Position numbers and translations under genes: made by a program
Part shown: positions 1 through 12,300 of the stretch, in pieces
Layout of the letters: each line of letters begins with the position of its first letter
Position numbering within the stretch: position 1 is the first letter of the stretch
Assembly (NCBI GenBank): GCA_963840975.1
Contig: CAWJBC010000003.1
Coordinates: 62,001 to 126,000 of the forward strand
Direction: 5' to 3'
Source: JAADJA01 sp963840975
GTDB lineage: Bacteria; Bacteroidota; Bacteroidia; Bacteroidales; JAADJA01
DNA length: 64,000 bases
Notes under the pieces: model-generated
The model's database searches: none
Told to the model about the DNA's origin: nothing
What the model saw: the letters and a program-made list of their open reading frames with translations, nothing else

Positions 1-34
1 ATTATTTTACGGTCAATTTAGGTATTAGAATTTA

Positions 35-361
35 ATGCTAATGACAGGTTCGGGTTTTTTCAATAGCGAGTTTTTATTTATTACTGGAATTGTCTATCTT
101 TTTGTGGTAATTTCAGTTGCAAAAATTGGGTCCGGGAGAACCTGTGGCGGGACAAAGTCATTTTTTATCAGCCTTTTTTTTACACCCATCATTGGATTGA
201 TTTATGTATTGAGTTCATCTGAAAAAGACACGCTGAAAATTGTCCATTACCGGTGCCCTTCATGCGGACTCGACTACACCAGTAAGCACAGGTATTGTCC
301 ATCATGCGAAAAAGATGGAAAATCAACGCCCCTTGAAAAGATTTCGATGAAAAGTTATTGA
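35..361 (+). CDS. Small membrane protein with C-terminal zinc ribbon
   Basis: A 108-residue protein of unknown function. Two hydrophobic segments (about residues 10-30 and 43-60) suggest membrane insertion. They are followed by a CPSC-x10-CPSC pair (about residues 74-91) that should fold as a zinc ribbon on the membrane surface. It stands alone upstream of a secreted-protein gene on the same strand, so context gives no role. The start used is the first ATG; a second ATG two codons on (41) is equally possible. I recognise the architecture (short membrane protein plus zinc ribbon) but no named family. Confidence 0.7.
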   Translation: MLMTGSGFFNSEFLFITGIVYLFVVISVAKIGSGRTCGGTKSFFISLFFTPIIGLIYVLSSSEKDTLKIVHYRCPSCGLDYTSKHRYCPSCEKDGKSTPLEKISMKSY

Positions 362-538
362 TATCTTTTCAGCGAGAAGTTTCTTTGCCCTTTAATTTAC
401 AAAACAATTCCATATCCATTTTTAAAACAAGTTACTTGATAAACAATCCTTAATATTTATATTTTATTCGATGAATTAATTTAATTTTACACTCCAAAAG
501 ATATTTCATTTTTTCAAAATTCCACAAACACCCGAAAC

Positions 539-1744
539 ATGGACAACCCTATCAAAGTCAGACTTTTTACAACTTGTTTAGCTTATCTGCTGCTTTTTGT
601 TTTATCCTATGAAAAATCTTATAGCCAGGAAAGTATTACGATTGATTCAGGGAAATTTGTGGATTTGCTAAAGCTTACAGCCGCGGGTAACGGATACAGC
701 GATCAGACCATCGTAGTTTTTATTCCCGAAGCAACCACGGGTTTCGACCCACAGTATGACGCCTATAAATTACCCGGAAGCAACTCAGCGCCTCAGCTTT
801 ATTCAATAATACCGGGAAGTAACCTTGCCATCAATGCCTTGCCTGAAATACTAATTAATCTAGTGGTTCAACTGGGTTTTAAAGTTGGGGTAAGTACAAA
901 TTATTCCATCACTGCCACTGAATTAAATAGTTTTTCACCCGATGTATCCATCTACCTTGATGATACAAAAAACAACGTGCTTACCGATTTGAAAGCCAAC
1001 CCCGTTTACAGCTTTACGGCAAATCCCAATGATAACATTCAGCGGTTCAAACTTTATTTTAGATATCCGGTTTATCTTAATCTCAAAGTTTTTCTTGAGG
1101 GAGGTTTTAGCGGAAATGAAATGAATACAGAACTAAACGCCGGAAACTACCTCCCGCTCAATCAGCCCTTTAATGTTTCTCCCTGGAACTACCCAGGTAC
1201 AGAATCTGTCGTCGCAATTCCCAATACAGATATTGTGGATTGGGTGCTGATAGAAATCAGGGACGCTATTGATGCTGGCTCCGCCATTCCATCAACAACC
1301 ATTGGGAAAGCTTGCGGCTTCCTTCTTAAAGACGGCTCAGTCGTTGGTTTAGATGGCAGCAGTAATCTTATTTTCAAAAATACAATTTCGGAAAATATGT
1401 ATGTTGTAGTTTGGCACCGGAATCATTTGGGTGTTATATCATCAGCATCCCCGGCGGAATTTGATGGCGTCTATTCCTATGATTTTACATCCGGGGCTGA
1501 TCAGGCTTATGGTGGGATTTCTGCCCAAAAGGAAATTACCCCGGGAATCTTTGCAATGATTGCCGGCGATCTAAACGCTGATGGAATCATTAATGAAACT
1601 GATAAATCTTCTATATGGGTGCCACAGACAGGAACTTCAGGTTATCTTATGGGGGATGGAAATATGGACGGGCAGGTAGATAACCAAAGTAAAAATGATC
1701 TTTGGTTATTAAACTTAAATGCCGAAAGCCAGATTCCTGAATAA
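539..1744 (+). CDS. Secreted protein with recurrent dockerin-like C-terminal module
   Basis: A 401-residue protein with an N-terminal signal peptide (about residues 1-30, ending near SYSQES). The middle part (about 30-180) resembles the beta-sandwich segment that often precedes the C-terminus in large Bacteroidota surface proteins (motifs YSITATELNSF and NPVYSFTANPNDNIQRFKLYF-like). Residues about 180-401 are the window's recurrent C-terminal module: LEGGFSGNEMNTELN, WNYPGTESV, VDWVLIEIRDA, VVVWHRNHLGV, then two calcium-loop-like stretches (GDLNADGIINETD and GDGNMDGQVDN) and the terminus SQIPE. It is the shortest carrier but one, almost the bare module plus one linker domain. No T9SS sorting domain is visible. 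Function unknown; probably extracellular. Confidence 0.85.
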   Translation: MDNPIKVRLFTTCLAYLLLFVLSYEKSYSQESITIDSGKFVDLLKLTAAGNGYSDQTIVVFIPEATTGFDPQYDAYKLPGSNSAPQLYSIIPGSNLAINALPEILINLVVQLGFKVGVSTNYSITATELNSFSPDVSIYLDDTKNNVLTDLKANPVYSFTANPNDNIQRFKLYFRYPVYLNLKVFLEGGFSGNEMNTELNAGNYLPLNQPFNVSPWNYPGTESVVAIPNTDIVDWVLIEIRDAIDAGSAIPSTTIGKACGFLLKDGSVVGLDGSSNLIFKNTISENMYVVVWHRNHLGVISSASPAEFDGVYSYDFTSGADQAYGGISAQKEITPGIFAMIAGDLNADGIINETDKSSIWVPQTGTSGYLMGDGNMDGQVDNQSKNDLWLLNLNAESQIPE

Positions 1745-2248
1745 ACAATAATAGAAATCATTTCACTTTATTATGTCTTCCCGTTGTTTCAGGGAGTGTC
1801 CAAATTAACAAGCCTATTAATTGGGCAAATAAAATTGTTGTCGGAACTCTTCTATTGGCTGTTGCAATAAGGCATAAATCAGTACCCGGAATATTTCAAC
1901 ATCTGTCAAATTGAGTTCATTTTTAATGAAAGCCATTAGGAAATTATATAGAACCAAGATCCTAAAAATCGAAAAACCACCCAACCCACGACATCAGCAG
2001 AATGGAATAATGCCTGCGGGTAAGTTTCGTATTTTCATTCAGAAAGGTCAGCATAACACTGACAAACTATAACAAAAATAATAGAGATAATTTTAAACTT
2101 GAAAAAATTGGCATCTAAAAAATTTGAGCAATTGGAAATCAAATAAGAAGAATCCGCACTTTAAACTCATTTTTCAGTCAGATAATAAAAAACCCTTTCA
2201 TTATTTAGCGGGATTGCTTTTCTTTGTTATGATCTTTAATTTTGCTAT
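1745..2248 (+). other. Intergenic region, no convincing gene
   Basis: About 500 bases without a recognisable gene or strong terminator. The minus strand has a 39-codon open frame (1936 to 1817) with protein-like composition, but no flanking support, so it is not called. The end of the region carries the promoter-like pair listed separately. Confidence 0.5.
2214..2244 (+). promoter_or_regulatory. Possible Bacteroidota promoter for the sensor kinase gene
   Basis: TTG at 2214-2216, 20 nt, then TAATTTTG at 2237-2244, a full match to the TAnnTTTG -7 element. A start site about 7 nt downstream would coincide with the TTG initiation codon at 2249, making the transcript nearly leaderless. That is awkward, so either the promoter is fortuitous or translation starts at the ATG at 2306. 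Confidence 0.35.
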
Positions 2249-5200
2249 TTGACCATAAAGAATCATATATTAATCAATGTGGTAATCATTGCCACAATAA
2301 TTTTGATGAATGGCAGCATAAATGTCATCCGGTGCCAATACATTTTTAACTCTTTGAACATTGAAAATGGTCTGCCCTCTAATGAAGTCAAAGGAATCTT
2401 AAAAGACAATGATGGATTTGTGTGGATTGGCACAACAAATGGATTGTGTCGCTTCGATGGAAGTGAAATCCTTACTTTAAGGCATGACGCATCAAACCCC
2501 AATTCGATTTGCGATAACGATATTAAAACCATCATTCAGGACCATGAAAACCGACTGTGGGTTGGAACCGGTAGAGGGATCAGTTCATTTATGCCCGGAG
2601 AGGCAAAGTACACGCATTACTCCCATAATCCCCAGGACAGTGCAAGCCTTTCGAAGGACAAAATCAAATATCTTTTTGAAGACCGTTTGGGTAACATTAT
2701 TGCAGGACCTGATGCATTCGGAATTGATATTTTTGACCGGAAAACCGGCAAATTCTCCAGTTATCTCCCATCCTCCCAAATCAAAGCTGAACCCAGCCGG
2801 TTCATAAACACCTTAATATGTTATCAGGTTGACCCGGTTGAACCTAATATTATTTGGTTTGGAAGCCAGCTTGGTGTGCTAAAATTCGATATCAATGAAA
2901 AATCCTGGCGCCATATTCCTTTGTATAAAGAAAATGCAAACAACCCTTCGTTATTTACTTCAAAAGAAAATGCTATTCGTGATTTATTGGTTGATAATAA
3001 TGGGAAACTATGGCTGGGTACATGGGGTGGCGGATTGTGCCACCTCGATCCTGTAACCGGGAAATTTGAAATAATCAAGTATGAACCAACCGAACCTATC
3101 AACGGATTCCGGAACAACATAAACAAACTGAGGTGGAAAAGTCAAAATGAAATTTGGGTACTGGCCGAACACAAAGGTGTTGCTGTATTCAATATCATGA
3201 CCGGAAAATTTCGTTTTCTGACAGACCCGGTGAGTGGAGATGTGCTTAATTTTAACCCCTCGAATATCCTCACCGATGAAAACGGGTTTATTTGGATAGC
3301 ATCTTACTCTTTGGGGCTATATTCTTCATGTTTGGATGCCCACCAATTTAACAAAATAAGTATTCCGCATGATTTAAGAAGTATCGCCCTAAATAGTGAA
3401 CATGAAGACATCGTTTATTTAACAACACTTTCACCTTATGGTAATTTCATTAAACTGAATATGCAAACGGAGAATTTCAACGAGTTTTCATATAATCCGG
3501 TTTTTGATTTGGCTGAAAACTACTTTCCAAAAATTATAAATGGAACAGAAACCACATGGCTCCTCGAATCTTACGACCTCTATCGGTGGGATGAAAAAAC
3601 ACAAAAAATAAAATTTTATAGCGATTTTAAACCGCGCGAATTTCGGAGTCCTCCCAATTCCGATTTCCCGTTTTTCATCAGCGGGTGCGAATCGGCTACA
3701 GGTGAGTTGTGGCTGGGCACCAAATTTAACGGTATTTTCAGGCTTGATACAAGAAACAAAGTTTTCAAGAATTATTACTACCCCGATGAAATCGCAGGGA
3801 ATATTTATTTTCAAAATTTTATCTTCTCTTTATTCCCCGATAGCAAAGGGAGGATATGGTATGGAATGACCGAATTCGGTTATTTTGACCCGGTGTTGGA
3901 AAAATTTGTAAACCTTTCCTTTGCCGAAGATTTTCCGGATGCTCCTGTTAAATCTGAAGTTATCAGAGTTATAGCAGAAACTCCCGACGGATATATATGG
4001 CTGGGAACGGAAAATAACGGGATTATCGTCATCAAACCGGATAAGCCCTATGCTTTTATTAGCGCATACACCGAAAATAATGGGCTGGCTGGAAATCTGG
4101 TCAAAGATATAATTCCAGATAACAACGGCGAAGTTTGGGTATTGACTGACAAAGGATTGAATCAAATAACTCCTTCCTCGGGAACAGTAGTCGTTTATGA
4201 TGAAAAGTATGGCTTAACCAACCTTTTCAGGTCAACAAAATCAAATGATAACGAAATTTTCATCAGTGCATTGGGCGGAATATATCATTTTTACCCTGAC
4301 AGTATTGAAAAATTCAATCAGTCCATCACACCTTACCTGAAAACCTTCAAGATTTTTGATAAGGAGGTTGACCTGGGAATCTCAATGAATTCAGGTCAAA
4401 AAATCCACCTCAAACACCAGGAAAACTTTTTTTCCATCGAGTACGGTGCAATCAATTTTTTTAATCCCAATGAGACTGAATTCAGTTATACCCTTGAAGG
4501 AATGGACGAACAGTGGATTTCAGCAGGGAATCGGAAATATGTGAGCTATACCAATTTGCCCGGAGGAAATTATACTTTCAGGTTAAGGGCGTCAGACGGG
4601 AATGATCATTATTCTGAAATTTCTTTGGCCCTTCATATCAAAACCCCTTTTTGGAAAGCCATCTGGTTTTACATCGTCCTGATAATCCTGACACTGGCAT
4701 TGCTGATCGGGCTATATAAATATCGGCTGAAGCAGATCAGGAAGCAGGAGGAGATAAAATCGGGTTATGATAAAATGATCAACCAGCTTGAGATGAAAGC
4801 ACTTCGAGCACAAATGAACCCACACTTTTTGTTCAATAGCCTTAACTCCATCCGTTATTATATTCTGAAGGAGGAATTTGAAAATGCTTCGGATTACATC
4901 ACCAAGTTTTCAAAACTTTTGAGGCTCATCCTGCGAAATTCGCGTCAAAATATGATCACCCTGCAAGAGGAGCTGGAAACGCTTGGTATCTACATCGAAT
5001 TTGAACAGATGCGGTTCAATAAGAACTTTAGTTTTAAAAAGGATTTGAGTGAAGGCTTAAATCCTGATGATATTTTGATCCAGCCCATGACCCTCCAGCC
5101 TTTTATTGAAAATGCAATTTGGCACGGATTGATGCCCAAGGAAGGTGACCGGAAACTTAGCTTATCCATTTCGCGAACCGATGATCTTTTGAATATCATC

Positions 5201-5416
5201 ATAGAAGACAATGGGGTTGGAAGAAAAAAAGCCGCCCTGATAAGGAATGAAAACAATATGAGCGAAACCAAATCGTACGGATTACAAATTACAAAAGAGA
5301 GGTTCGCCATATTAAGGAACATCAGGGGAAAGAAGTCAGATTTTAAGATCACTGACCTCTTTGACAATGAAGGAGTTCCATCAGGTACGCGGGTAACCAT
5401 TTATTACGAGATATAA
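2249..5416 (+). CDS. Reg_prop/Y_Y_Y sensor histidine kinase, LytS type
   Basis: A 1055-residue membrane sensor kinase. A signal peptide or anchor (about 5-28) is followed by repeated periplasmic two-component-regulator propeller motifs (blades such as DGFVWIGTTNGLCRFD and NGKLWLGTWGGGLCHLD, about 40-700), a Y_Y_Y domain (about 730-800), one transmembrane helix (about 808-830), a His_kinase domain of the LytS/YehU class with MNPHFLFNSLNS (His859 the likely phosphoacceptor), and an ATPase domain with NAIWHG and EDNGVGRKK. TTG is taken as start because the ATG at codon 20 (2306) would remove the signal sequence. The gene ends 11 bp before a LytTR regulator, its obvious partner. The ligand is unknown; propeller kinases of this type in Bacteroidetes often sense extracellular glycans, but no glycan-uptake genes lie nearby. 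Confidence 0.93.
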   Translation: MTIKNHILINVVIIATIILMNGSINVIRCQYIFNSLNIENGLPSNEVKGILKDNDGFVWIGTTNGLCRFDGSEILTLRHDASNPNSICDNDIKTIIQDHENRLWVGTGRGISSFMPGEAKYTHYSHNPQDSASLSKDKIKYLFEDRLGNIIAGPDAFGIDIFDRKTGKFSSYLPSSQIKAEPSRFINTLICYQVDPVEPNIIWFGSQLGVLKFDINEKSWRHIPLYKENANNPSLFTSKENAIRDLLVDNNGKLWLGTWGGGLCHLDPVTGKFEIIKYEPTEPINGFRNNINKLRWKSQNEIWVLAEHKGVAVFNIMTGKFRFLTDPVSGDVLNFNPSNILTDENGFIWIASYSLGLYSSCLDAHQFNKISIPHDLRSIALNSEHEDIVYLTTLSPYGNFIKLNMQTENFNEFSYNPVFDLAENYFPKIINGTETTWLLESYDLYRWDEKTQKIKFYSDFKPREFRSPPNSDFPFFISGCESATGELWLGTKFNGIFRLDTRNKVFKNYYYPDEIAGNIYFQNFIFSLFPDSKGRIWYGMTEFGYFDPVLEKFVNLSFAEDFPDAPVKSEVIRVIAETPDGYIWLGTENNGIIVIKPDKPYAFISAYTENNGLAGNLVKDIIPDNNGEVWVLTDKGLNQITPSSGTVVVYDEKYGLTNLFRSTKSNDNEIFISALGGIYHFYPDSIEKFNQSITPYLKTFKIFDKEVDLGISMNSGQKIHLKHQENFFSIEYGAINFFNPNETEFSYTLEGMDEQWISAGNRKYVSYTNLPGGNYTFRLRASDGNDHYSEISLALHIKTPFWKAIWFYIVLIILTLALLIGLYKYRLKQIRKQEEIKSGYDKMINQLEMKALRAQMNPHFLFNSLNSIRYYILKEEFENASDYITKFSKLLRLILRNSRQNMITLQEELETLGIYIEFEQMRFNKNFSFKKDLSEGLNPDDILIQPMTLQPFIENAIWHGLMPKEGDRKLSLSISRTDDLLNIIIEDNGVGRKKAALIRNENNMSETKSYGLQITKERFAILRNIRGKKSDFKITDLFDNEGVPSGTRVTIYYEI

Positions 5417-5427
5417 ATTTCACAGTC

Positions 5428-6174
5428 ATGCAGATAAAAGCAGTAATTATTGACGATGAACAACATAGCCTTGAGACCACTGATATTTTGGTAAGAAAAT
5501 ATTGCCCTTGTGTTTTGGTGACAGGATTGGCCGATTCGCCCGAAAAAGGGATTACCCTTATTGATACATTAAAACCCGATTTGGTTTTTCTTGATATTGC
5601 CATGCCACGGATGAACGGGTTTGAAATGCTGCAATATCTTCATTTCAAAGAATTCGATATCGTATTTACTACGGCTTTTGATGCTTATGCTATCAAAGCA
5701 TTCAAAGTAAATGCAATTGACTACCTGCTCAAGCCCATTGAACCGGAAGAACTGATAAAAGCAGTGGATAAAGTTAAAATGAAACTCGAAAAGAACATTC
5801 ATTTGAACCGCATTGACGAAATTTTGCACAGCGCCGGACTTCCCGGATTTAAAAAGAGCAAACTCGCTCTGCCTGTGGATGGGAAAATAGCCATGATCGA
5901 ATACGATTCGATACTGTTTTGCGAATCGGATGGCAATTACACCAACATCCATCTTACCCATCAAAAAAAGATCATGGTCAGCCGTACATTGAAGGATGTT
6001 GAAAATTCACTACCGCATCCACCATTTCTCCGTATTCATCACTCCTTTGTGGTGAATATCAACCATATCAAAGAATACATCCGTGGCGAAGGCGGGGAAG
6101 TACTGTTAAGCAATGGCGAACAGATCAGGGTTTCGCGTAACAAAAAGGATGAATTGCTTGATGCATTGTACTAA
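5428..6174 (+). CDS. LytTR-family response regulator
   Basis: A 248-residue cytoplasmic response regulator. The receiver domain (1-120) has the acidic pair D9/D10, phosphoacceptor Asp56 in LVFLDIAMPRMNG, the conserved Thr in FTTAFDAYA and Lys in DYLLKP. A LytTR DNA-binding domain (about 145-248) has FCESDGNYTNIHL and RIHHSFVVNINHI. It starts 11 bp after the LytS-type kinase and is surely co-transcribed with it. Targets are not shown by the sequence; the large secreted protein gene at 6343 lies 168 bp downstream on the same strand and is a reasonable candidate. Confidence 0.95.
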   Translation: MQIKAVIIDDEQHSLETTDILVRKYCPCVLVTGLADSPEKGITLIDTLKPDLVFLDIAMPRMNGFEMLQYLHFKEFDIVFTTAFDAYAIKAFKVNAIDYLLKPIEPEELIKAVDKVKMKLEKNIHLNRIDEILHSAGLPGFKKSKLALPVDGKIAMIEYDSILFCESDGNYTNIHLTHQKKIMVSRTLKDVENSLPHPPFLRIHHSFVVNINHIKEYIRGEGGEVLLSNGEQIRVSRNKKDELLDALY

Positions 6175-6342
6175 CAGAAAAATCGCGTTCTTACTTCTTC
6201 CCATAATTTCATTTACTAAATAAAATCCGCATCCTATCAGCCTATTGCGGCACTTTACTCAAATCACCTTTTGTATTCTAATACTCCTGAATATTTTAGC
6301 ACCATGAGGTTAAAATATTCACCATTTAAATGAAATAATCCT

Positions 6343-9300
6343 ATGAAAATTCTTCGTTTATTCCTGTTTGTTTGTATTTTAATGGTTCCTGAATTGATGC
6401 AGGGGCAATTGGTCAGAAACGATTATGACAAAAGCTGCGCCGATTACTGGCTCAGCAAAATGAGCGATCCGAATGTGAATTATTTTGCACTGGTTACTGA
6501 ATTTGATCAGTACTGGGAAGGGAAAACACCTACCAAAAACAGTGGGTATAAGTTATTCAAGCGCTGGCAGAATTCCGTGCTACCCTATGTTAAAACAGAT
6601 GGATATCTGTATGCTCCGGGATATTTTATGGAAGAGTATAATAAATTTACCCAGCAAAATCCAGGAGAAAACATTGTAGGCAACTGGGATCTGGTCGGAC
6701 CTACCATCTTTCCGCAACAATACTATTCAAATCAATGTCCGGGAATGGGCAGGATATCAGCACTAGCATTTCACCCCACCAATCCTGATATCCTTTATGC
6801 GGGTGCACCTATCGGGGGCCTATGGAAATCAACCAATGGTGGCAATAGTTGGAGCAATCTCAATACCGACAATATAAATACCATGGGTGTATCAGATATT
6901 GCCATTGATTATACCGATCCCAACATCATCTACTTCGGTACCGGTGACCGCGATGGTTGGGCAAGCTGGGGACTTGGTGTTTATAAATCCATTGATGGCG
7001 GGCTGACCTGGACGCAAAAAAAAGTGGGCATGGGTGATAAGATTGTTTGCAAACTATTGATGTACCCCGACAATCATAATACACTGATTGCAGCAGCCAA
7101 TGATGGGATCTATGTTACTTCCAATGGCGGCGAAAACTGGTTAAAGGTTTTCACCACTCCCGGACCGGTAAAGGACCTCGTTTTTAAACCAGGAAATCCG
7201 TATTACATTTATGCAGCCAGTGGCGGAACCATTTACCGCTCGACCAATTACGGCCTTGTTTGGAATGCAGTTCAAACCACCGAAGCACACCGGATTGTAC
7301 TTGCTGTAACTCCTGCCGACCCGAATAAACTGTGCGCATTCGCTACCAAAGACTCCAAGTTTCATAGGTATTATCATTCAGATAATTCTGGGGAAAGCTT
7401 CATCGAAACCAATTCTACTGGGCTAAGTGCTGAGGGTCAGGGAGGATATAATCTGGATCTTGCCGCCGATCCGAACAATGCAAGTATTTTATATGCCGGA
7501 ATGATCAACGTATTTAAATCTACCAATGGAGGCACATCCTGGAGCATGATTGCCAATGCCGGACAAATCCATGCCGACCAGCATGTGTTCGAGTTTTCAC
7601 CCCAGACCGATGACTATCTTTTTATCGGGAATGATGGTGGTGTATATAAAATGTGGGTAGGGGGCGGAAATCATACAGTAACAACAATCAGCAACGGATT
7701 GGCGATTTCTCAGGTCTACAGGATGGGCACGGCTGAAAACAATCCCGATTTAATGATTTGTGGTATGCAGGATTGTGGGTCCTATGTAACAAGCAGTAAC
7801 CCCTGGTTGCATAGGTTTAGCGGTGATGGAATGAACTGTGCCATTGATCCCGACAATGCGTCCATCATGTATGCTTCATCGCAAAACGGGCACATAGGTA
7901 GATCAATGGATGGAGGAAACAGTTTTTCTACAATAGCTGCCGAAGGAGCAAACGGAATAACGCAGTCAGGATCCTGGTATTCTGCATTTGTATTGGATCA
8001 ATTTACTTCCAACATCATGTTTGCCGGGTTTAAGGATGTATGGAGGAGCAATAACGTAAATACATCAAGCCCTTCCAGTGTTTCATGGACAAATATTTCA
8101 GCCGGACAACTCAGTGGTAAAGTGATTGATGTTATCGAACAGTCACCCGTTGATGGAAATAGAATCTTTGTTACTGACGAGGGCGGTTCACGCATATTCA
8201 AGACAATGAATGCCTATAGTTCATCACCGGTGTGGACGGAGGTCACAAAACCCTATAATCACAGGGTCACATGGATAGAAGCTCACCCAACCGATCCCGA
8301 CATCGTTTATTTTACGATCACCGATGTGATTTACAAACACAAAATTTCTACAAATTACTGGGAAAATATGACAGGCGGTCTTCCGTGGGTGTCCAAGTTA
8401 TGTATCGTATACCAAAAAAACAGTAACGAAGGTTTGTATGTCGGAACGGCTACCGGCGTTTTTTACAAGGATGCTGAAATGCCCGATTGGGTGGTTTATA
8501 AATCCGATTTACCAACCACAAACGTGTTTGAATTGGAAATAAACTATCATACCGATCCGCCCCAACTCTTTGCTGCAACTTTTGGCAGGGGCATTTGGAA
8601 AACCGATATTTACCCCTCTCCCAAGCCTGACCTTTTGGTAACAAGCGGCAGTTCTCAGGTTTCAGGAACCCAGGTCCAGGTGATTGTGGGTTACCAGAAC
8701 CAATCACAAATTGCCTATACCGATCCGTTTCATATCGGATATTATCTTTCCTTCAATGAATATATCACCAAATACGATATTTTGATTGGCGAACAAAGTA
8801 AACCAGCTACAGCCCCAATGATCATTGACCAGGGCAACAGTCAGTTCATTGATCTAGGGCTAATCACGCCCGAAATTACTTCCGGAACATATTATTTTGG
8901 CGCATTGCTCGACAACCAGGAAGAACTGAATGAGATCAGTGAGTTAAACAATGCTTACACGGCAACCCAGCAAGTAACAATTCCAAATCCGCCCGACCCT
9001 CCTGCCAATGTCCAGGCTTCCGACGGGACTTATTCCGACCGTATTAATATTACATGGACAGCCCCACCAAATGGCCCCTGGCTTTACACCGTTTACAGGA
9101 GTACTGAAAACAACTCAGCGACTGCTATCAAAATATCGGGTAATGATTGGTTACAGAATAACTATTATAATGATTATGATGCGCCGCGGGGAATCAATGT
9201 TTACTATTGGATCAAGGCTTCGGGCAATAACCTGGGCTTGCGTCCCAGCGGATTCAGCCAATCGAATGATGGTTGGCGCCAACTGACCCCTCCTTCCAAT

Positions 9301-12300
9301 GTGCTGGCTTCCGATGGAATCTATAACAATAAGATAGCCATTACCTGGACACCCCCTGAAAATGCAACCCATTACAGGGTTTACAGAAATACGGTGAATT
9401 CTTCAGCTTCAGCAATTAATATAAGTGGGACTTTCTGGATCACCAGCACTTTCTATTATGATCAGACGGCTGTTGCAGGAACCACTTATTATTACTGGGT
9501 TAAAGCAGCACGATCTACCTCAGGAACAAGAGCCTCCGATTTTAGTACTGTCAATACCGGCTGGGTGGCTTTTGCTGAGGCACCCACACTTATGGCATCC
9601 GACGGAACCTATACCGATTATGTATCCTTGAGCTGGAACAGCATTCCCGGGGCAAATTATTACAAGGCTTTCTGGAGCCTTACCAATGACCCCGAAACCA
9701 GTACTGCCTGCACAGGCTGGCAAACCGATACTACCTTCAATTACAATAACCAGATACGCGGAATCATCATGTACTATTGGGTAAAAGCCTCCGCCGATCA
9801 GCAGGGTACAGTATCCACAGGTTACAGCCTCGTGGATACGGGCTGGATGAATTATGTCCCTCCTGCCAATGTACAGGCTACAGATGGAACTTTGCTCGAA
9901 GCCGTCAACATTACCTGGAGCTATGTGCAGGGTGGATCATACTACCATGTGTACAGAGGATTGAGTGCCAATTTTATATTTGCGCAACCCATCGGTAACT
10001 GGTTCTGGGGCAACCATTTTCTCGATACCACGCTGACTCCCGGCAGAAATCACTATTACTGGGTTAAAGTGGCGAATGATACCACTGTTACCATAAGTCA
10101 GCCATCTTCCAGCAACTCGGGTTGGGGTTTGATTGATGCGCCCACAGTCTCAGCCACAAAGGGAGTTTATAACAATAAGGTAGAAGTCACCTGGCAAGCT
10201 GTTAATGGCGGGAGCGCTTACCGCATTTTCAGAAATGAAGTGGGAAATCCAGATATGGACACACTGACCGACTGGAGCACTTCAACAAGTTATTTCTTCG
10301 AAGATTTTACAGCTGTGTTAGGAACCAACTACTTTTATTCTGTAAAGGCAGCTCAGAACATCTACGGTTCAAGGGAAAGTGAAGCAGGAATGGATATTGG
10401 CTATGCCAATGAGTGCGGCAATCTTAGAGAAGATGTCGCCTACAGGAACGTTTATTTTCATGGAAGCACCCTCGAACTAACATCAAGGGTTTACAATGAA
10501 GGCCCTTTCCCATTTCTTAATCCGGGCCAGATCGCTTTTGCCCTGGAAGATGCTCCTCCATTTGGAAGCCCTAGTTTCATTATTGGTTATGTGGATATTC
10601 CATCATTGGATGTAAACGAGTATTACAATGTCAGCTTTTCTGTTGATCTCGACACTATACCCTATGGCCCCGTGCCTTATGGAACGTGGTATGTTTCCTG
10701 CTTTATGTCGTGGGACTGGAACAATTGTGAAACCAATTTCAATGATGATTACATTGTTTGGGATGATCAACCTTTCATTTTTACGGATGCCTTGCACGGA
10801 ACCTACACCATTGGACCAAATACAGGGGATTTTTACGACATTGGCAAAGCATTATTAGCATTGGAAACCCGTGGCATATCCGACCCGGTGACCTTTAATA
10901 TTGATCCTGGTGTATATATCGAACAACTCAGTTTCCCAGGCATTTCTGGCACAAGTGCCCAGAAAACCATAGTCTTTCAAACGGATCCGGCTTCATCGGA
11001 TACTTCGGAAATTATTTTCAGCCCGACCCCTACCGAAAATTATACCATTCGGTTTAACAACAGCAACTACATTACTTTCAAAAATTTGAAAATATCAACC
11101 ACCGGTTTCTCTAATTTCCAGTCTACATACGGAAGGGTTATTGAATTCACTGGTCTTTGCAGTAACATCCATATCTTCAATTGTCTGATTAACGGTTTTA
11201 CTGATAATTCACATCCCGGAACAGACAATGCTGTAATCCATGGTGATAATTCAAACAGTACTGACATTTACATTGGCAACAACATCATCAGGAATGGCAG
11301 CATGGGGATTAATATGTCAGGGATGAACCTGAATTCGGGCTACCTGAGTGCAATTGAAATTGAGTACAATCGCATTGAGGGATTTGCGGAAGATGGTATA
11401 TCCCTTATCAACATTGACCACCCTGTCATTTCAGGCAATCAGATAACATCACAGGAAAGTACCCTTGCACTGAGTAAGGGTATTTACATGGAGAATACAC
11501 GTAACGGACTTGATGTTTCGGCCAATCATATTATTATGAAGCCATCAGACCTTGCCGTTTGGGGCATTATGTTAAATAATGTGAACATGCTTGAAAGCAA
11601 TCCTGGAATTGTGGCAAATAATTTCATTTCGATTCAGGGCAATTTTACCAACAATTATGGACTGTATGTATATAATTGCAAGAAAACCAAAATTTATAAT
11701 AATAGTTTTCACTTATTTGGCATTCCAGGGGATTTCAGCACATGTATGCTGCTTGATTGCCAAAACAGTGCAATGGATTACGATAATTCAATGATGTGCA
11801 ATATCCTTTCAAACCAAATAGATGGATTTTGTATTACATACAATGAATATGCTTACAACCATACCCTATTTACTTCTTCCGATTACAATAATTTTAAAAC
11901 CTCTGGAAACAGCCTGTTTTATTTCAAGAACAGCTATGAGATAGAAACCCTGAATGAGTGGTACGATGAAACCGGTTTCGATGAACATACACTTCTTGTT
12001 GATCCAGTTTTTCTTTCAAATACCGACCTTCACTCCAACAGCCCTGAACTGAATGGTATGGGTTATCCATTAGCTGAAGTTATCAGGGATATTGACGGAG
12101 AAGGCCGTGATCCAATCCACCCGGATATCGGAGCAGATGAATACACGTATGCACCTTTGTTTTTTAACCTGAGTATAAAAGTTTGGCTTGAAGGACCCTT
12201 CTTTGGTTCAGGAATGAATATCGGATTGAGTGCCGGAGGGTTTCTGCCGCTCAGCCAGCCTTACAACGGTTCTCCCTGGAATTATTCAGGAACTGAAACT

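Noticed and set aside
1817..1936. 39-codon minus-strand frame with protein-like composition
   Set aside because: Too short and unsupported by homology, promoter or conservation that I can see; could be a relic but cannot be claimed.
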